A stretch of DNA of 64,000 nt from the NCBI GenBank assembly GCA_914767715.1, contig OU612069.1, forward strand, positions 12,583,387 to 12,647,386, in the 5' to 3' direction. Every line of letters starts with the position of its first letter. Positions within the stretch are counted from its first letter, which is position 1. The notes beneath the pieces were generated by a model. That model had not been told where the DNA came from. It worked only from the letters and a program-made list of their open reading frames with translations, and did no database searches. This document shows, piece by piece, positions 24,701-36,654 of the stretch. A program made the translations under genes and the position numbers. The stretch is from Membranipora membranacea (Eukaryota > Bryozoa > Gymnolaemata > Cheilostomatida > Membraniporidae).

Positions 24701-27700
24701 CTTTCTTATTTTTCTCAGACAGACTGGATTTTGATTGAGTGGTAGGGCGACTGGTTGAAGGTGCAGGTAGACTTGAAGGGCGACTTGTCGTTGGTGCAGG
24801 TTTACTGGGTGTTGGTAGGACAGTCCACTCCGCGGAGGTGTCGGTCTCATATACGTGTGTCTCCTTATAGACCTGTGTGAGAGCTGCCACCATTCTCTTC
24901 CTGGACATTTTATCTCTCAATCCAAAACCTCTCAACTTTTTCTGCAATGGTCAATTTTGGTATATTCAAGCACATGGATAAGGCAATCTTATGGTACATC
25001 ATAAATAATCATTTCACTACACATTTTCTAGACTTGGTTTTGACCCCTCCGACATAACTACAGGTAGACGAAAAGCTCTTGCCCTAATAACAGCTATGTG
25101 GGTTGCCAAATACTAGGCAATGGGTTGTCTTTTATCTGATTTATTGTTGGATTTGCCCTTACCCCTAGCGGAACGTTAAAAAAATATAAATTATTTCTTT
25201 TATTAGGTAAATTCGCGCCCTTGGTATCTAAATTAAATAATCAATAAATAATCAATGGAAATCCCATTTTCATTGGGAAATCCAACTGAATCCAACTTGA
25301 ATTCAAGTTGTCTCCCTATTACCAATGAGGAGATAATTCTAAATTTCATTAGTGGCATTTTATTTTATTGGCGGTTAGCTGATTTGCTGGCAAAGTGGAT
25401 TAAACAAGATAAAACAACTCACCTTTAATAACTCATCACCCATACCCTCATAGTGAGGCATGGGAGTGAATGGACTGGGTATGAAAGCCTTGTGTGTGCC
25501 TCTCCTTTGAATACCACTGCACTGAGCAGGTGTCGACTGTACTATTGCCTCAGCACCATCTGGGAGAGCTGACGGGGTGGGGGTGAACACGTCCCAGTCA
25601 TCATCTAAGCCGTCCCATTGCTCAATTTTGGTATCTCGGTGTCCTGTGCAAGGAAGAAAAATTTATTTTGATAGATTAATATCATAGGTATTTCTTTGCA
25701 AGCGTATCTTTGTTATTGCATTCCCTAACAACACTCAATAAATAGGAACTAACAGTGCTGAAAACATCAAAATAGACATTCATCAAATTCAAATGATTCC
25801 TTTCCGTGAATTACTAAAATAGTCAGGCAGACAGACAATTAATCATTTTCATTTGCTTTTGCCTTTACCTTTTTTTATGCTACACTTTTTGCAAAAAAAA
25901 ATCAACAACCTGTAAGCAATACATTAGTCTCACCTTCCTGAACCTCTTCAGTAGAGGACTGAACAGGTGGGAACAAATCTACAGTCGGCTCCTGAGCGGG
26001 CTTCACTGTAACTTTGTCTACTGATGAAAGAGGTTTGACCGTATCTTGAGTGAGGTCGTCTGTAAGGTCAAGCTCAGAGTCACTGTTTGTCAGATCCACA
26101 TCTGCATCTATCATATTAAGGAAGTCCATGTGAACACATGAAATAAGAATGGACAACATCATATTACCCACTGACAAGATGATATAGTTTTGTTTTTCTC
26201 GGAGGTTATCGCCAAATCATTGTCGAGAACTCTTGGAGTGTATTATTTCGGATTCCCTTGTCCAGCTAGGGTGAATGGCCCACAACAGCCAAGTGTAGGC
26301 ATTTAATCCCTGGTGAGAATAGCAACCCAGCAGCTCACTTACCATGACCCTGACATTGAAGGATGCTGTCAAAGTGTGCAATGCTTGATGTCAAACACTA
26401 ATTACCACAATATGGCAGCGTGTTGATATGTTGTAACAGTTGAGAATTAAATACTTATATTAAAACTCATCAGCCGCTCTGATTATCGTAATCATTAGCT
26501 AGAGAATTGAAATAACACCACCAAAGTGTTTGAATTTTGAGTCCTAGCCGCTTTACCTAGCCTAGCAAAGTCTAACATTTCTCTTCTTCAATTGGCTACA
26601 AGTTCAGAAGCTACTATAGCTGACCCTTGTAAAACTTTTTTCAAGCAACTTGCCTGAGTATTAGAAGGTTGTTACTGGGACGTCGATCAATGCATAACCA
26701 AAAAGCTGCCAGATTTGTAGCTTTATTCAGATCCTGACACAAAGTTCTATACTGATCACATATCTGCAAAAATAGCCACACTATGTATTTTACAACTGTT
26801 CTATTATTCATATGAATGGTGAAACTCACCAGGTTTAACAGTAGTTTGTCCCGCTGATAAATCACCATCGTTACCCTCGTGGTTAAGAGTGCTCAAGCTC
26901 AAATTATCTCCTCCTGTATCTACCTCTGCAGGCTCATAATTATCTCCCCTGGTATGTGTGGCTAGCTTATCAGTGTCAGAGGTCACATTGGTAGCAGCAG
27001 CAGTGTCATAAGTAGGTATGTGAGTCGGTGTGTCAGGTGTCAGCAGGTCCACCACATGACCTGCAGATAAATGGTGAAAATTATGAGTAAGGAGTGTTTT
27101 TCAATTACCAGACTTAAACACTACCCAAAGACCAAGGTGTGCTCACTGTGACATCATAGTGTAGGGGATGAGAGTTGCCTTCCCTTATGGGATGCCCATT
27201 TTCCACCATGCAATGGCATAAGCCAAGTAGAGCATTGAATCTTTTTACCACGCAAATCTTACAAAATTTTCTCATAAGTAACTGCCTGACTATAAACATG
27301 TAATAGTCTTTGGGTAGTCTTTAGCGGCAAGGTGTTGGTGTGGTGGGGTTATGGTATGTTTTGAGATAATAATATAGAGAGTCGGGAGGCTGTCATATGG
27401 TGCAGGTTCAACTTCTCAAAAAATTGTGCACACTTATGGGCCCAACAATCAAATTAAAAAACCCTAGCATAATTTATGGCATTTCTATATGTGTGAATAC
27501 ATTCATAGGCCTATGAAGACAAAAGCAGATAGAGAAGATTGGTCGAACTTTGGTATAGAAGAGATGAAACCCACTGGAATAGCACAAGACACACAAAAAA
27601 AAAGAGTCTAGGAATAGTACACATAATCAGCATCTCCGATTCAATGGTTCATTTCTCCAATTTCGATAGTAAGTAGGGAAATATTTTAACATGGCTGTCA

Positions 27701-30700
27701 CAATAAAGGTACATTAACACAGCAGATTTTTCTGACAGGTTTTTTTTCAGATCATACATCATTATAATTTTATAAATATTATTATATATGCTATCATAGA
27801 GAGCAACGAAAGAGCGGAGTGTTGAAACATTGTCAGAAAGCGCTGCTCTTTGGTTGTTCGCAATGATAGCTTAGATATAAAAAATCATACCTAGAAATCT
27901 GGCCAAATATCTGTCAGAAAAGCCGGCAGTATAAATGCACCTTAAACCATCGCTGCCACACAGGCAAATGTGTGCTTATTGAATTATAATATTATGACGC
28001 TGTAATCTCAGCATTGTCACCTAATGGACAAACAATTTTCACAAACTGATCGTCAAAATCAGGATATGAAATTAATTATCGTCGTAATCATCTATGTAGT
28101 GATCGGCTTACTAGTGAACACTTTTGACGTCATCACCAGTGCGTTAATATCATACCCTGATTCTGAAAATAAGTTTGTGCAAATTATTTGCCCGTTAAGG
28201 GATAATTCTGAGAGTAAAGCCTCAATTAGTTATCTTGGAGCTCTACTGAATCGATGAGCACGAATTTAGTAGTTTAAGCATCATCTCAAAAACTGCCGAT
28301 TAACTTTATTTGTATTGATTTTTTAGAATAATTCCATTCAACCTCTCAATTTACCAGCTGCACTCACCATCTGGAGATGTTGGACGCTTGTTCTCAGCCA
28401 CAAGGTTAATAACATCAGAACCCCTCTCCTGGTCTAAATTTAATCCAAGAGGATCTGCTCCTATTGATAAGTGAGGAAGGTCACCACTACCAGGCTGTGC
28501 TTTTCCTTTCTTCCCAGGAGTTGTAGCACAGGGTGACTTGACAGAAGCTGCAGGTGGCCTCTTTGGACTACCTGCAGGCCGACGTGTCGCGTTTATATCA
28601 TAGACTGTCAATTCAAAAGTATCATCAATTGAGAAGGAAGATGTCCATGGTTTCTGAGGAACAAGCTGTTCTGCTTGCGTTTCAGTTTCATTGCTTGGTT
28701 TTTCTGGGTTATCAGTTGTTTTATTAGTATATACATTGAGGCTTAGTACATCACTGATAGTTATAGAATCAGACTCCTGGTCCACTATGTCCCTGTCAAG
28801 ATCTCCTTCTTTGACTGCAAGATCTGAAGAGATCGGTGCATCATCTCCTCCAGTAGCACAATGATCATCTACTGTGTGACCATCTTGTGGATTAAAATCT
28901 AGATCATCATGGGGTTGACCTGCAACATCAGGCTCTTTATCCGCAGCTGATGGCGATGGTGCCTCAGGCTTCTTGTCTGTTTTACTGGGTCCTCTATCTC
29001 TGTAAGATGATGGTATCTTTTGAGGCACACCGATAACTGATTGGTCCTTGTGTGATTGGCAATCAGTGGTCGGTTGTTTGCTAGTCTCAATTCCATACAA
29101 TTGTTCATTATGAGGAGCACACATACTCCCGCAGAGGTCTGGGACAGCTGCTGGTGTGACCATATTGATCATCTTCTCCATATTCTGTAGCTGATTACTA
29201 GCGGAGGCCATGCTGAGTGAGGCATTCATACCAAACACAGGCGCTGAAATGTCTGAAGCGAAATGGTTTGAAGTATTCACAATGGCCTGAGACTCGATAT
29301 TTCTACACATCATACCACCTGCATCCGAGGAGCGCATGGTGGGCGGCATGAAACTGAACAGTGAGTTAGGATGTGTGTGATGACTGGGAATATGCTGCAA
29401 TGTAGGCTGGGTACCTCGTGCGACCTTGGGGCTAGGTGATGTTGACAGGGTTGTACCCCTGTCTACTGATTGGCCTGCTGGCGATAGCGCAGATTTCCGG
29501 GGCCGCCCTCTACCTCGTCCAGTGCCTCGACCACGAGGTCTACCCCTCCTATTTACGGAACCATAGCTGTGTCCGGTTAGGCTGTTATCGGTAAACTTGT
29601 GGATATTATAGTCAATTTCCTTTCCTTGTGCATTGACAGGAAGTTTATTCCCTTTCAGCCAAGTTGTATTGTTACAAGGGTCAGATTGTACAGCAGCGCC
29701 TACTGTTGGTTCCTCTGCTGAAGTGCTGCAATTGGCTGCACAAGGAATCGGGTCAAGAGTTAGTTCGACTTTCACTTCTTTTAGTGTCACATTCGCATTG
29801 TCTGCTGTTGCTGTTGGGAGGAGTTTCCTGGGTCTACCTCGGCGGCGGCGGTCCTCTTTGGGAGAAGGCGAGCAATCTGGTTTTATAGATGAGATATTGT
29901 CGGCGCCGATGAGGTTTCTGGTTCTTGTGATATTCTGCAGTTCAGCAGCTGTTTGATTGGATGTTTTTATTTCTGTTGGGTCCTGAGGATTTTTGCGTGG
30001 TCTTCCTCTCTTTCTCCTCATCAGTGATGAGTTCGAATGGAGTGTCAGCTTCGTAAGCAAACTCGGTCTATCTGTGACGGAGCTACTACTGCTCTCATGA
30101 GAGTTATGCCTCGTTTCTCTGCCCTGGAGAATCTTTGCCCTGGCATTTCCTTTTGACTTTCTGGTCTCCAAAGGAGTTGAGGTCATCTGTAAAATAATCC
30201 AAAAAGGTTGAGGATAAATTCAGAAAATATTTTCGATCTCCAACTGCCTGCCTCAATCAAATTATCTGGAAATAAAACAAGAATTGCGAATGAGCTCCAA
30301 ACATTCGGGTCGGATAAATACGCTATCCATTACACAAGCCTGATACAATCACATGAAGCAGTCATTTCTCAGGCAGACCGCATTGGAATGGTATTCTGAT
30401 TGATAACGGAGACCATGACTCACTGTAAACTTATTCCTGTCGAGTTTCTCTGTGATGACTTTGGCCTTGAGACCAGGATTTGGGTTTTGTTGAGTTGAAG
30501 TATCATGTCTGTCTCTCGAATATGGAGGAGATCTTAAATTCCTGACATTTGTCGTGTCTCTCTGACCTGAATCGCCAGAGGCATCTTGGATGAACCTAAA
30601 GCGTATAGATACACATGAGTATGAGACATGACAAACTGCGCATCGAGCCATTAATCAAATAATGATATCCAACTCTTAACTATCCCATCTGTGTGAAAAC

Positions 30701-33700
30701 CAGTCATTGACATGACATTTTTATATACATGGTAGTCTGAAGAATTTAATATACAGTCCTCCTCCCCCCCCCCCCCCTCAGAGCCAAACCTCCAAAACTC
30801 TAGTGAACAATAAGCGCGTACCTATGGATAGAGCTAGCTATAGTCTGTAACACTTGAGTTGGTATACTGTTTAGTACTGAGCCGTCTCCATTGTATAGAT
30901 ACTTGAGCCAGGCTGAGACATGACCATACGCCAGTTCTGACATGTCAATCATATCCTCACTCAATAATCGCTACCAACAAAAACGTCAACAATAAGTTTG
31001 TGAATTTGTGGTACTTCAGATATAACACCCTCTCTCGTGTACCATGATAATGAAGAGAGATATAAAACATCGTCGGCATGTTTTTTGAGTTAGCGGAATT
31101 TCAGATATAACACCTCTCTCATGTAACATAACATTAAACTGACACAAATAAAATTGTAATATATTTATCACTACAAAAAAAATTAAACGATAAGTAGTTT
31201 GTTTATCAGAAGAATTAAGTTTAACATACAACCTCAGCTGTAATGTAAGCTCTTATGTGGAATTAACCAGACAAAAGTGAGCTGTAAGCTCATCTAGCGT
31301 GTATTCCTGGTCTAGCCTGAGATGAACACCCATAGTGCACACACAAACCTGATGTAGTTGTGGATATCTTGAAGCTAGCACAACTTTATGTATGGATATA
31401 TCACACATGTTAGTCTTGATAACAGCGTCTGAGAAATCAGGGTTTGTAAGTAACCGACACATGTAATCACCGGAGCCCAGAAATCTCTGTAACCAAGCGA
31501 GTAAAAGTACACCAGGCGTGACAAAATACAAGGATAATTTATGAGCTTATAAGATTTGGATGAACATAAGAAATATTCAATATGCTGGAAAGATCTTTTG
31601 TGGCGTATAACTTTCAGGATACTTTATACAAGTGTTAGGCTATCCAACATTCACAAGGAACTTAACCAGCTCGCATGCTGAGAAATTTTGGCATAGTACA
31701 AAATGCTGTAGAATTATTTCCTTTATGTCAAAGAGGGGGCAACTCCAGAGGCATAAGTCCGTACCGTATTAATGAATGACCACCCCTCTAATGTGACAAA
31801 AAACACAAATGACATGCATCATCAGAATTAAAACACAACTGCAAGCAACAGAAAAATTTGATACAGCCACCAAATAGGCTACATAGACCCTAGAGGAGCG
31901 AAGAATTAGGAGGAAATGATCATCATTTTGTACAGGCCTGAAAAGTCGAATGCATGGCTGGCTTAAACTCAAACCTTTACCAGCTAAATTTGTGCTAGCC
32001 AACAATAAGTCTCCCAAACTAGCTAAAAATAAGTCTCTCAAACTTACTAACAATAAGTCTCTCAAACTAGCCCAACAAATGATTGGGCTGATTAGGATTA
32101 TCAAAGTATCTCATTAAATATGAAACCACTATGAGTTTTTCTTACCAGAGCTTTCTCTCTTTCAGTACAAGCTATGCTTGATGTGTCATCTAACGGTCTA
32201 ATAGTGCTCTGGTCAGCCTCAATATTTTTTTTTTGTGCGACAGTAGGGGAGGCTCGTGCACACACCGTCTTGTTAGCTACTGCGGACATCTGAGTACTGG
32301 TCACGCGTGACGCTCCAGTCATGATTCTTCTGTTAGCCTGTGTTCTCTCAGCTGAATGATCGGGTGTCTCAGGTACCACAACTTCAGGATCATCACCTGA
32401 CTGATGCCCCAAGTCTATAAATACAAGCCAAGACATAAATGAAAACAAACTAGATTAATAAATATTAGCTATCGTTTGGTCTTGCTAGTTTGGATGTGGC
32501 TCCATGTTAGCTGGCACCTCTCTCCAATAGCTAAGGTGGAGTCTATATCAAGGAATGAGGTTGAGTTAATCAGCCACACATTTAAACCAATTCTAACCTG
32601 TGTGAAATGACAAACTTCTCCTACTGCTTACAAACATGACGCAGTGAACACGTAAGGCCCCTCTTTGTATGATGTCACAGAATGAGAATGAGAGAAGTGT
32701 TTGCTTTCATCAATAACGTTCGGATTTGTCGCCACAGGCAACACACAACATCTGACACTTTTCTGTGCCCTTTTAAATATGAGTTGTCTCCTCCTGGAGA
32801 GCACAAAGTGATCATGGTTTATCATCTAGCCTGTGCTAAATCTGCGGAAATAACATCCATTGCTCTCACAATTCGCAATAGTTTCACTAACCGTTCATGT
32901 TTATACCGAGGTTTTTTAGCTCTGTGGAGGATCGAGACGTCCCTTTTGGCCTTCCTGGTTTCCTTTTATAAATCTGAGTACCCGATATGTTGACTGCATT
33001 TATAGCCTGAGTACTTATAGAAGTGTTCCCTGACCTTCTGGACACAGAGGAGCGCATCGTTGTGAGCTACAGAATAGTTTTATACCAGGGTCAAAGGCTA
33101 AGGTTACAAGGTGAAATGACTTTAAACTAATTGCGATTTCATCGCTTTGCCTAGCACTCTATCACTCACAGGTAAGAGAATTTGACTCGGGGATACTAGG
33201 TACAATTTGAACACCCTCGATTGAATCAAACTATTCAACAGATCACATTACAATTGGTAAACCGTTATGATAATTTCAGATTCATAACAAACCTTTTTGG
33301 AGAGTGATTTGCCCGCTGTCAACCTCTGAGTTGTTATTTTAGGGTGATCTTTAGCTGATACTGAAGGGCGTCCTCTAGTGGCGGGCCGCCGAGTTGTTTC
33401 CTCTTGAGTTGAGGGGGAGTTAAGTCTCGATCTCCATCTCTTAACCTGATGATGAGATATTTTAGACAGCGATAAGGGAAACCTGTGCAGTGTTATGGTT
33501 TGGACGAATAGCCTTGGCAACTTTTTTAGTCACATCATAGCAATTTGTTCAAAATCCTCACTATTTTCACATAGGTTCATCAAACAGTAAGCTATTTGGA
33601 TGGCAGACCTATGGCAGATCTAGTTTACTGAGCTAGGAACGATCACATCTTGGTAGCTTTTTATTCAAACACCTATTTGAGCCATCGACTTTTATTTCAG

Positions 33701-34795
33701 ATGTGATTTTATGTGTTTGCAACAACGCTGTTGCAAGAGAATGATGAACTTTCAAGAATATGGTCGATACAAATCAGCGTACCCGGTTTAGCATCGGAGA
33801 GGATTATACTTAGAGGCTGGCCAAATTTACATAAAAAGATATAGACCAGGTTTGATCCGGGTTGCCTGCATGCGGTAGTTAGTGCTTAACTGTAGTGGTT
33901 GGGGCGAATAGAAATGCCAGTAAACAGGACCAAACTTGATCTACAAAAGACCTGGCAAACTGGTTAACATCACTACAATCATATGGTAGCATATACTCAC
34001 TCTCTGAAATGCAGCCGATTCCTCTTGCCGACCATCAGATACAGATGGTGATTCAGCGGGCGGTGTTTTCCGTTTCCTGTTTAGTGCTGCGGTTACCTCA
34101 TTAACTGGCTTAAACTTGAACTTTCCTTTTCGAGCTGGCCGAGCAGATATATTCTGTTCTACTAAAGACAATACATGTGAGGGAAATAAGACAAAAATTG
34201 AAAGTTGCCTAGCAAAACCTCTCGGTTGTTGCCAACTGCCATAGCAGAAGGTTATACAACTTCACAAGAGTATGCGTTGAAGTCTTCTGGTGTCCACCGC
34301 AGTTGCTACGTGTGTAAGCGCTAGTTTTGACTGTTTTTCTGACAACCCAAGTGAAATATTAGGAGCCTCGTGAGTTAAATCAATCTTACCAGCTTTCAAT
34401 TAATATTTCGGGAGTCTGTTGTAGCGTTTGCTTTATATGATAATTTTAGCAGCAACCAGCAAGAAAAATGAAATCAACAAATCTTTCAACATACCATCAG
34501 GTGATTTGCTTCGCACACTTTGCGGTTGTGGTGGATTCCGAGGCGGTTGTGTTGGTTTCCGAGGCCGATCTTCATCATCATCATCACTATCTGACAGTTG
34601 AATGATCTCAAGAGGTTTGGCTTTAGCTGCCTTCTTCATCTTTTCAGGATTAGGCGAGCTCGGCTCGTTTTTGTAAGCGAGGCATTGTGCTATATGTCGA
34701 TGGTGATCGATGGCTTTCATATAAATACCCTTACACCCTTTGCACTCGTATATACGATAGCTACGACTCATCAAATCTTCCATTGATGATGACAT
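21738..34795 (-). CDS. SLX4: SLX4 structure-specific endonuclease scaffold, 17 exons, 1,637 aa
   Basis: SLX4 is the nuclear scaffold that docks SLX1, MUS81-EME1 and XPF-ERCC1 for Holliday-junction and crosslink processing. Coding exons, 5' to 3': 34795-34495, 34161-34001, 33445-33293, 33066-32892, 32414-32146, 31486-31349, 30970-30822, 30595-30424, 30186-28368, 27060-26830, 26107-25934, 25643-25423, 24941-24519, 24108-23882, 23110-22993, 22342-22253, 21830-21738; all phases agree. Seen: one UBZ4 finger (C18, C21, H34, C38); a SUMO-interacting motif at 64-67 before acidic residues and another near 1192; BTB domain 354-449; SAP-like MUS81-docking segment about 1305-1350 (T-P-M-P-H-Y, then G-F-G-L); C-terminal SLX1-binding domain 1539-1637 (L-Y-N-R-M-L-T-Y-Q) ending in a lysine-rich tail. 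AT-hook GRP cores lie at 244, 568, 624, 722 and 734. The XPF-binding segment is not obvious. Human SLX4 is 1,834 aa with two UBZ4 fingers. The exon 4 donor (GTTAGT) is the least certain boundary. Confidence 0.94.
27705..27946. mobile_element. MITE in SLX4 intron 9
   Basis: About 34-bp inverted ends: AAGGTACATTAACACAGCAG at the left and, at the right, the complement of AAGGTGCATTTATACTGCCG, each running on to CTGACAG. The middle holds a second fold (GCTATCAT against ATGATAGC). About 240 bp, no coding capacity. Confidence 0.75.
31487..32145. other. SLX4 intron 5, no separate gene
   Basis: At 31,980-32,070 three near-identical copies of an AAATAAGTCTCTCAAACTA-type motif occur in tandem. Nothing else was recognised. 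Confidence 0.5.
33842..33943. mobile_element. MITE, TAGATCAAG family, in SLX4 intron 2
   Basis: The ends TAGACCAGGTTTGATCC and GGACCAAACTTGATCTA are inverted. Flanking 9-mers AAAAAGATA and CAAAAGACC agree at 6 of 9 positions, compatible with an old 9-bp target duplication. Confidence 0.65.
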
Positions 34796-35643
34796 ATTGA
34801 GTATCTTGCAGATTACACTTACTCATTCAGGTTTAGTGAATCTTGCAGTTTGATGTGGATTACCCTTTCTCAAGGTGATCAGGTTATCTGGTTTACTTAT
34901 TGTTAAGGTTTGATGTTGATAACACTTTCTTGGTGTGGTCAGTTGACTATGGGTTTATGCAGATAACCCTTGTACGATGTGATGACTTTGAAGACTATTT
35001 ACAGTTTGACAAGGTCTATTTGAAATATACACCCTTTCCAAAAATTAGGATTACTTCAGTGGATTAGTTATGGCACTGTTATATGGATCCTTCCTTGATT
35101 TAATGTTTGATATAATATATTGATAGATAATTTGATCACGCTACAGACTGATTTCATCACACTACATCACATGTCCTAGAAAATAACTACACTTTAGCTA
35201 TATCTTATTCCCTCACTAGCAGTTATATTGTGTGTGGTGAGTAATATTATCAGAGCGTATGAGAACTCCAACTCTGAAGTGAACAAGGATCTGAAAACAA
35301 AAATTGATATCCTAACAACATCAGCACGAGAGCCTAAAATACATTCAATCATCTGGGGTTATATTCTTCATTCACAAGTAGTAATAAGATCACTTCCTTA
35401 GAAAACTTTGCAATTATGATCACTGTCTGAGTTGATTGAGGATATAGGCCAACAACCCATCTTTGCAGCTACAACACTAGCCAGGGTTCCCAAGCTCGTC
35501 CCAATTTTATTATTTGACCTTCTTTGGAGTTACTTTCTTATGTGAGATTATAATTGTCATAACCAGTGTATATGTGTCAGAATTGTTTATTTCAGGACGC
35601 AGCGAAAATGATAGTGACTTACCTGTAAGTATTTGTTATGAAG
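34796..35643. other. Intergenic: SLX4 5' side
   Basis: 848 bp between the SLX4 start codon and the stop of the upstream same-strand gene. It must hold the SLX4 promoter unless there are 5' non-coding exons. Short repeated GGTTATCTGGTTTA-like phrases occur at 34,850-34,990. No element was recognised. Confidence 0.5.
35586..35591 (-). promoter_or_regulatory. Poly(A) signal of the 112-aa membrane protein gene
   Basis: AATAAA on the minus strand about 53 nt past the stop codon at 35,644. Confidence 0.6.
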
Positions 35644-36654
35644 TTATTTACGCGGATCTACATCTGTGTTAGTTACACCATATTTCTCTCTCATAGCGGT
35701 GTGTTTAGCGTAAGGGTCAGCTCTTTTCTCTGCCTCTTCTATCATAGTAAGAAGCCTTCTCTGGGTGTCCTGGAAGTGAGAGAAGTAGTCACAACTTGTT
35801 ACATGCCATATAATTTCTTAGTTTCTTTGTTACACACTAGGTCTTATTCTATCATAGTCTGAGCCCCAGACTCTTGCCCCAACTCGACGACCCCCCACTC
35901 GGCCAAGGAAGACCCGTTATCTTTAACTAGACTTAGCAAGCTTGGCTGGCTTGTGTGGGAAGAGGCAGACGGGGACAATGAACTGCAGTCATGATTTGTG
36001 AATTTTTGCACTATGTTTCTTCTGCTCACACATTATTTCTAGTCATTAACTGGGTAGAAAAACTACTTGCCCAATATTAACTTACAGTAGGTTGGTTATC
36101 TGATCTTGGATTGCGTATTTCTCCCTTAATCTGTTGAAAAAGCCAGTTTTCGTCTTGTCCTTTCCACCTACAATGCAGATCAATTCAACCGAATCATACA
36201 TCTTATAATTTAATTGTTTTGACTGTAAATAATAAAATTTCCGCAATTAGAAGTTATATTTGGTGAAGGAAAGTATGTAGGGCCCATTTATTTGCAACAA
36301 GACTGGAAGGTTCAATGGAATTCATGGTTCCTTAGTCGGAACCTGATGGAAAGTTTCTATCGTGTTTCTTTATCGTATTCTCAACATCAAACTCCCCAAT
36401 TTCCTCAGTAGGTACCATGAGTTTGAATGGACTCTATTAGACATGGGTCCGGGCAGAGTTTGGGGGGGGCTGAAACTAGCTAATGACTGAGTCCGCTCCT
36501 CGAAATGTCTTGCATGTACTTACATGCGATACGCCAAAGCACCACCAATGATCCAACTGCCAATAAACACAGCCGCGGTCCACTTCTTGATGGACTTTCC
36601 AGCTAAAGACAGTGGCTCATACGGACGCCCTGTAGGCCTGGGGTTTCCTGACAT
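35644..36654 (-). CDS. Small single-pass membrane protein, 112 aa, unknown
   Basis: Three exons: 36654-36524, 36167-36086, 35769-35644. Lengths 131, 82 and 126 nt join in frame with GTAAGT donors and good AG acceptors, and end at TAA. The start is the first ATG of exon 1. Residues about 26-43 form one hydrophobic segment (W-T-A-A-V-F-I-G-S-W-I-I-G-G-A-L-A-Y) preceded by two lysines. The remainder is hydrophilic, charged and probably helical (R-R-L-L-T-M-I-E-E-A-E-K-R), with no cysteine. The layout resembles small mitochondrial inner-membrane or ER proteins, but I do not recognise the family. It lies tail-to-head upstream of SLX4, 848 bp away. Confidence 0.82.

Noticed and set aside
28351-30186. 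A single 611-codon open frame taken as an independent AT-hook protein gene
   Set aside because: Its ATG directly follows a TTTTACAG acceptor and the frame ends at a donor; the phases join it to flanking exons with BTB and SAP-like segments. It is SLX4 exon 9.
32628-32993. Open frames on both strands in the SLX4 intron between exons 4 and 5
   Set aside because: Only the SLX4 exon 4 frame (33,066-32,892, minus) has consistent splice phases; the others are its shadows.
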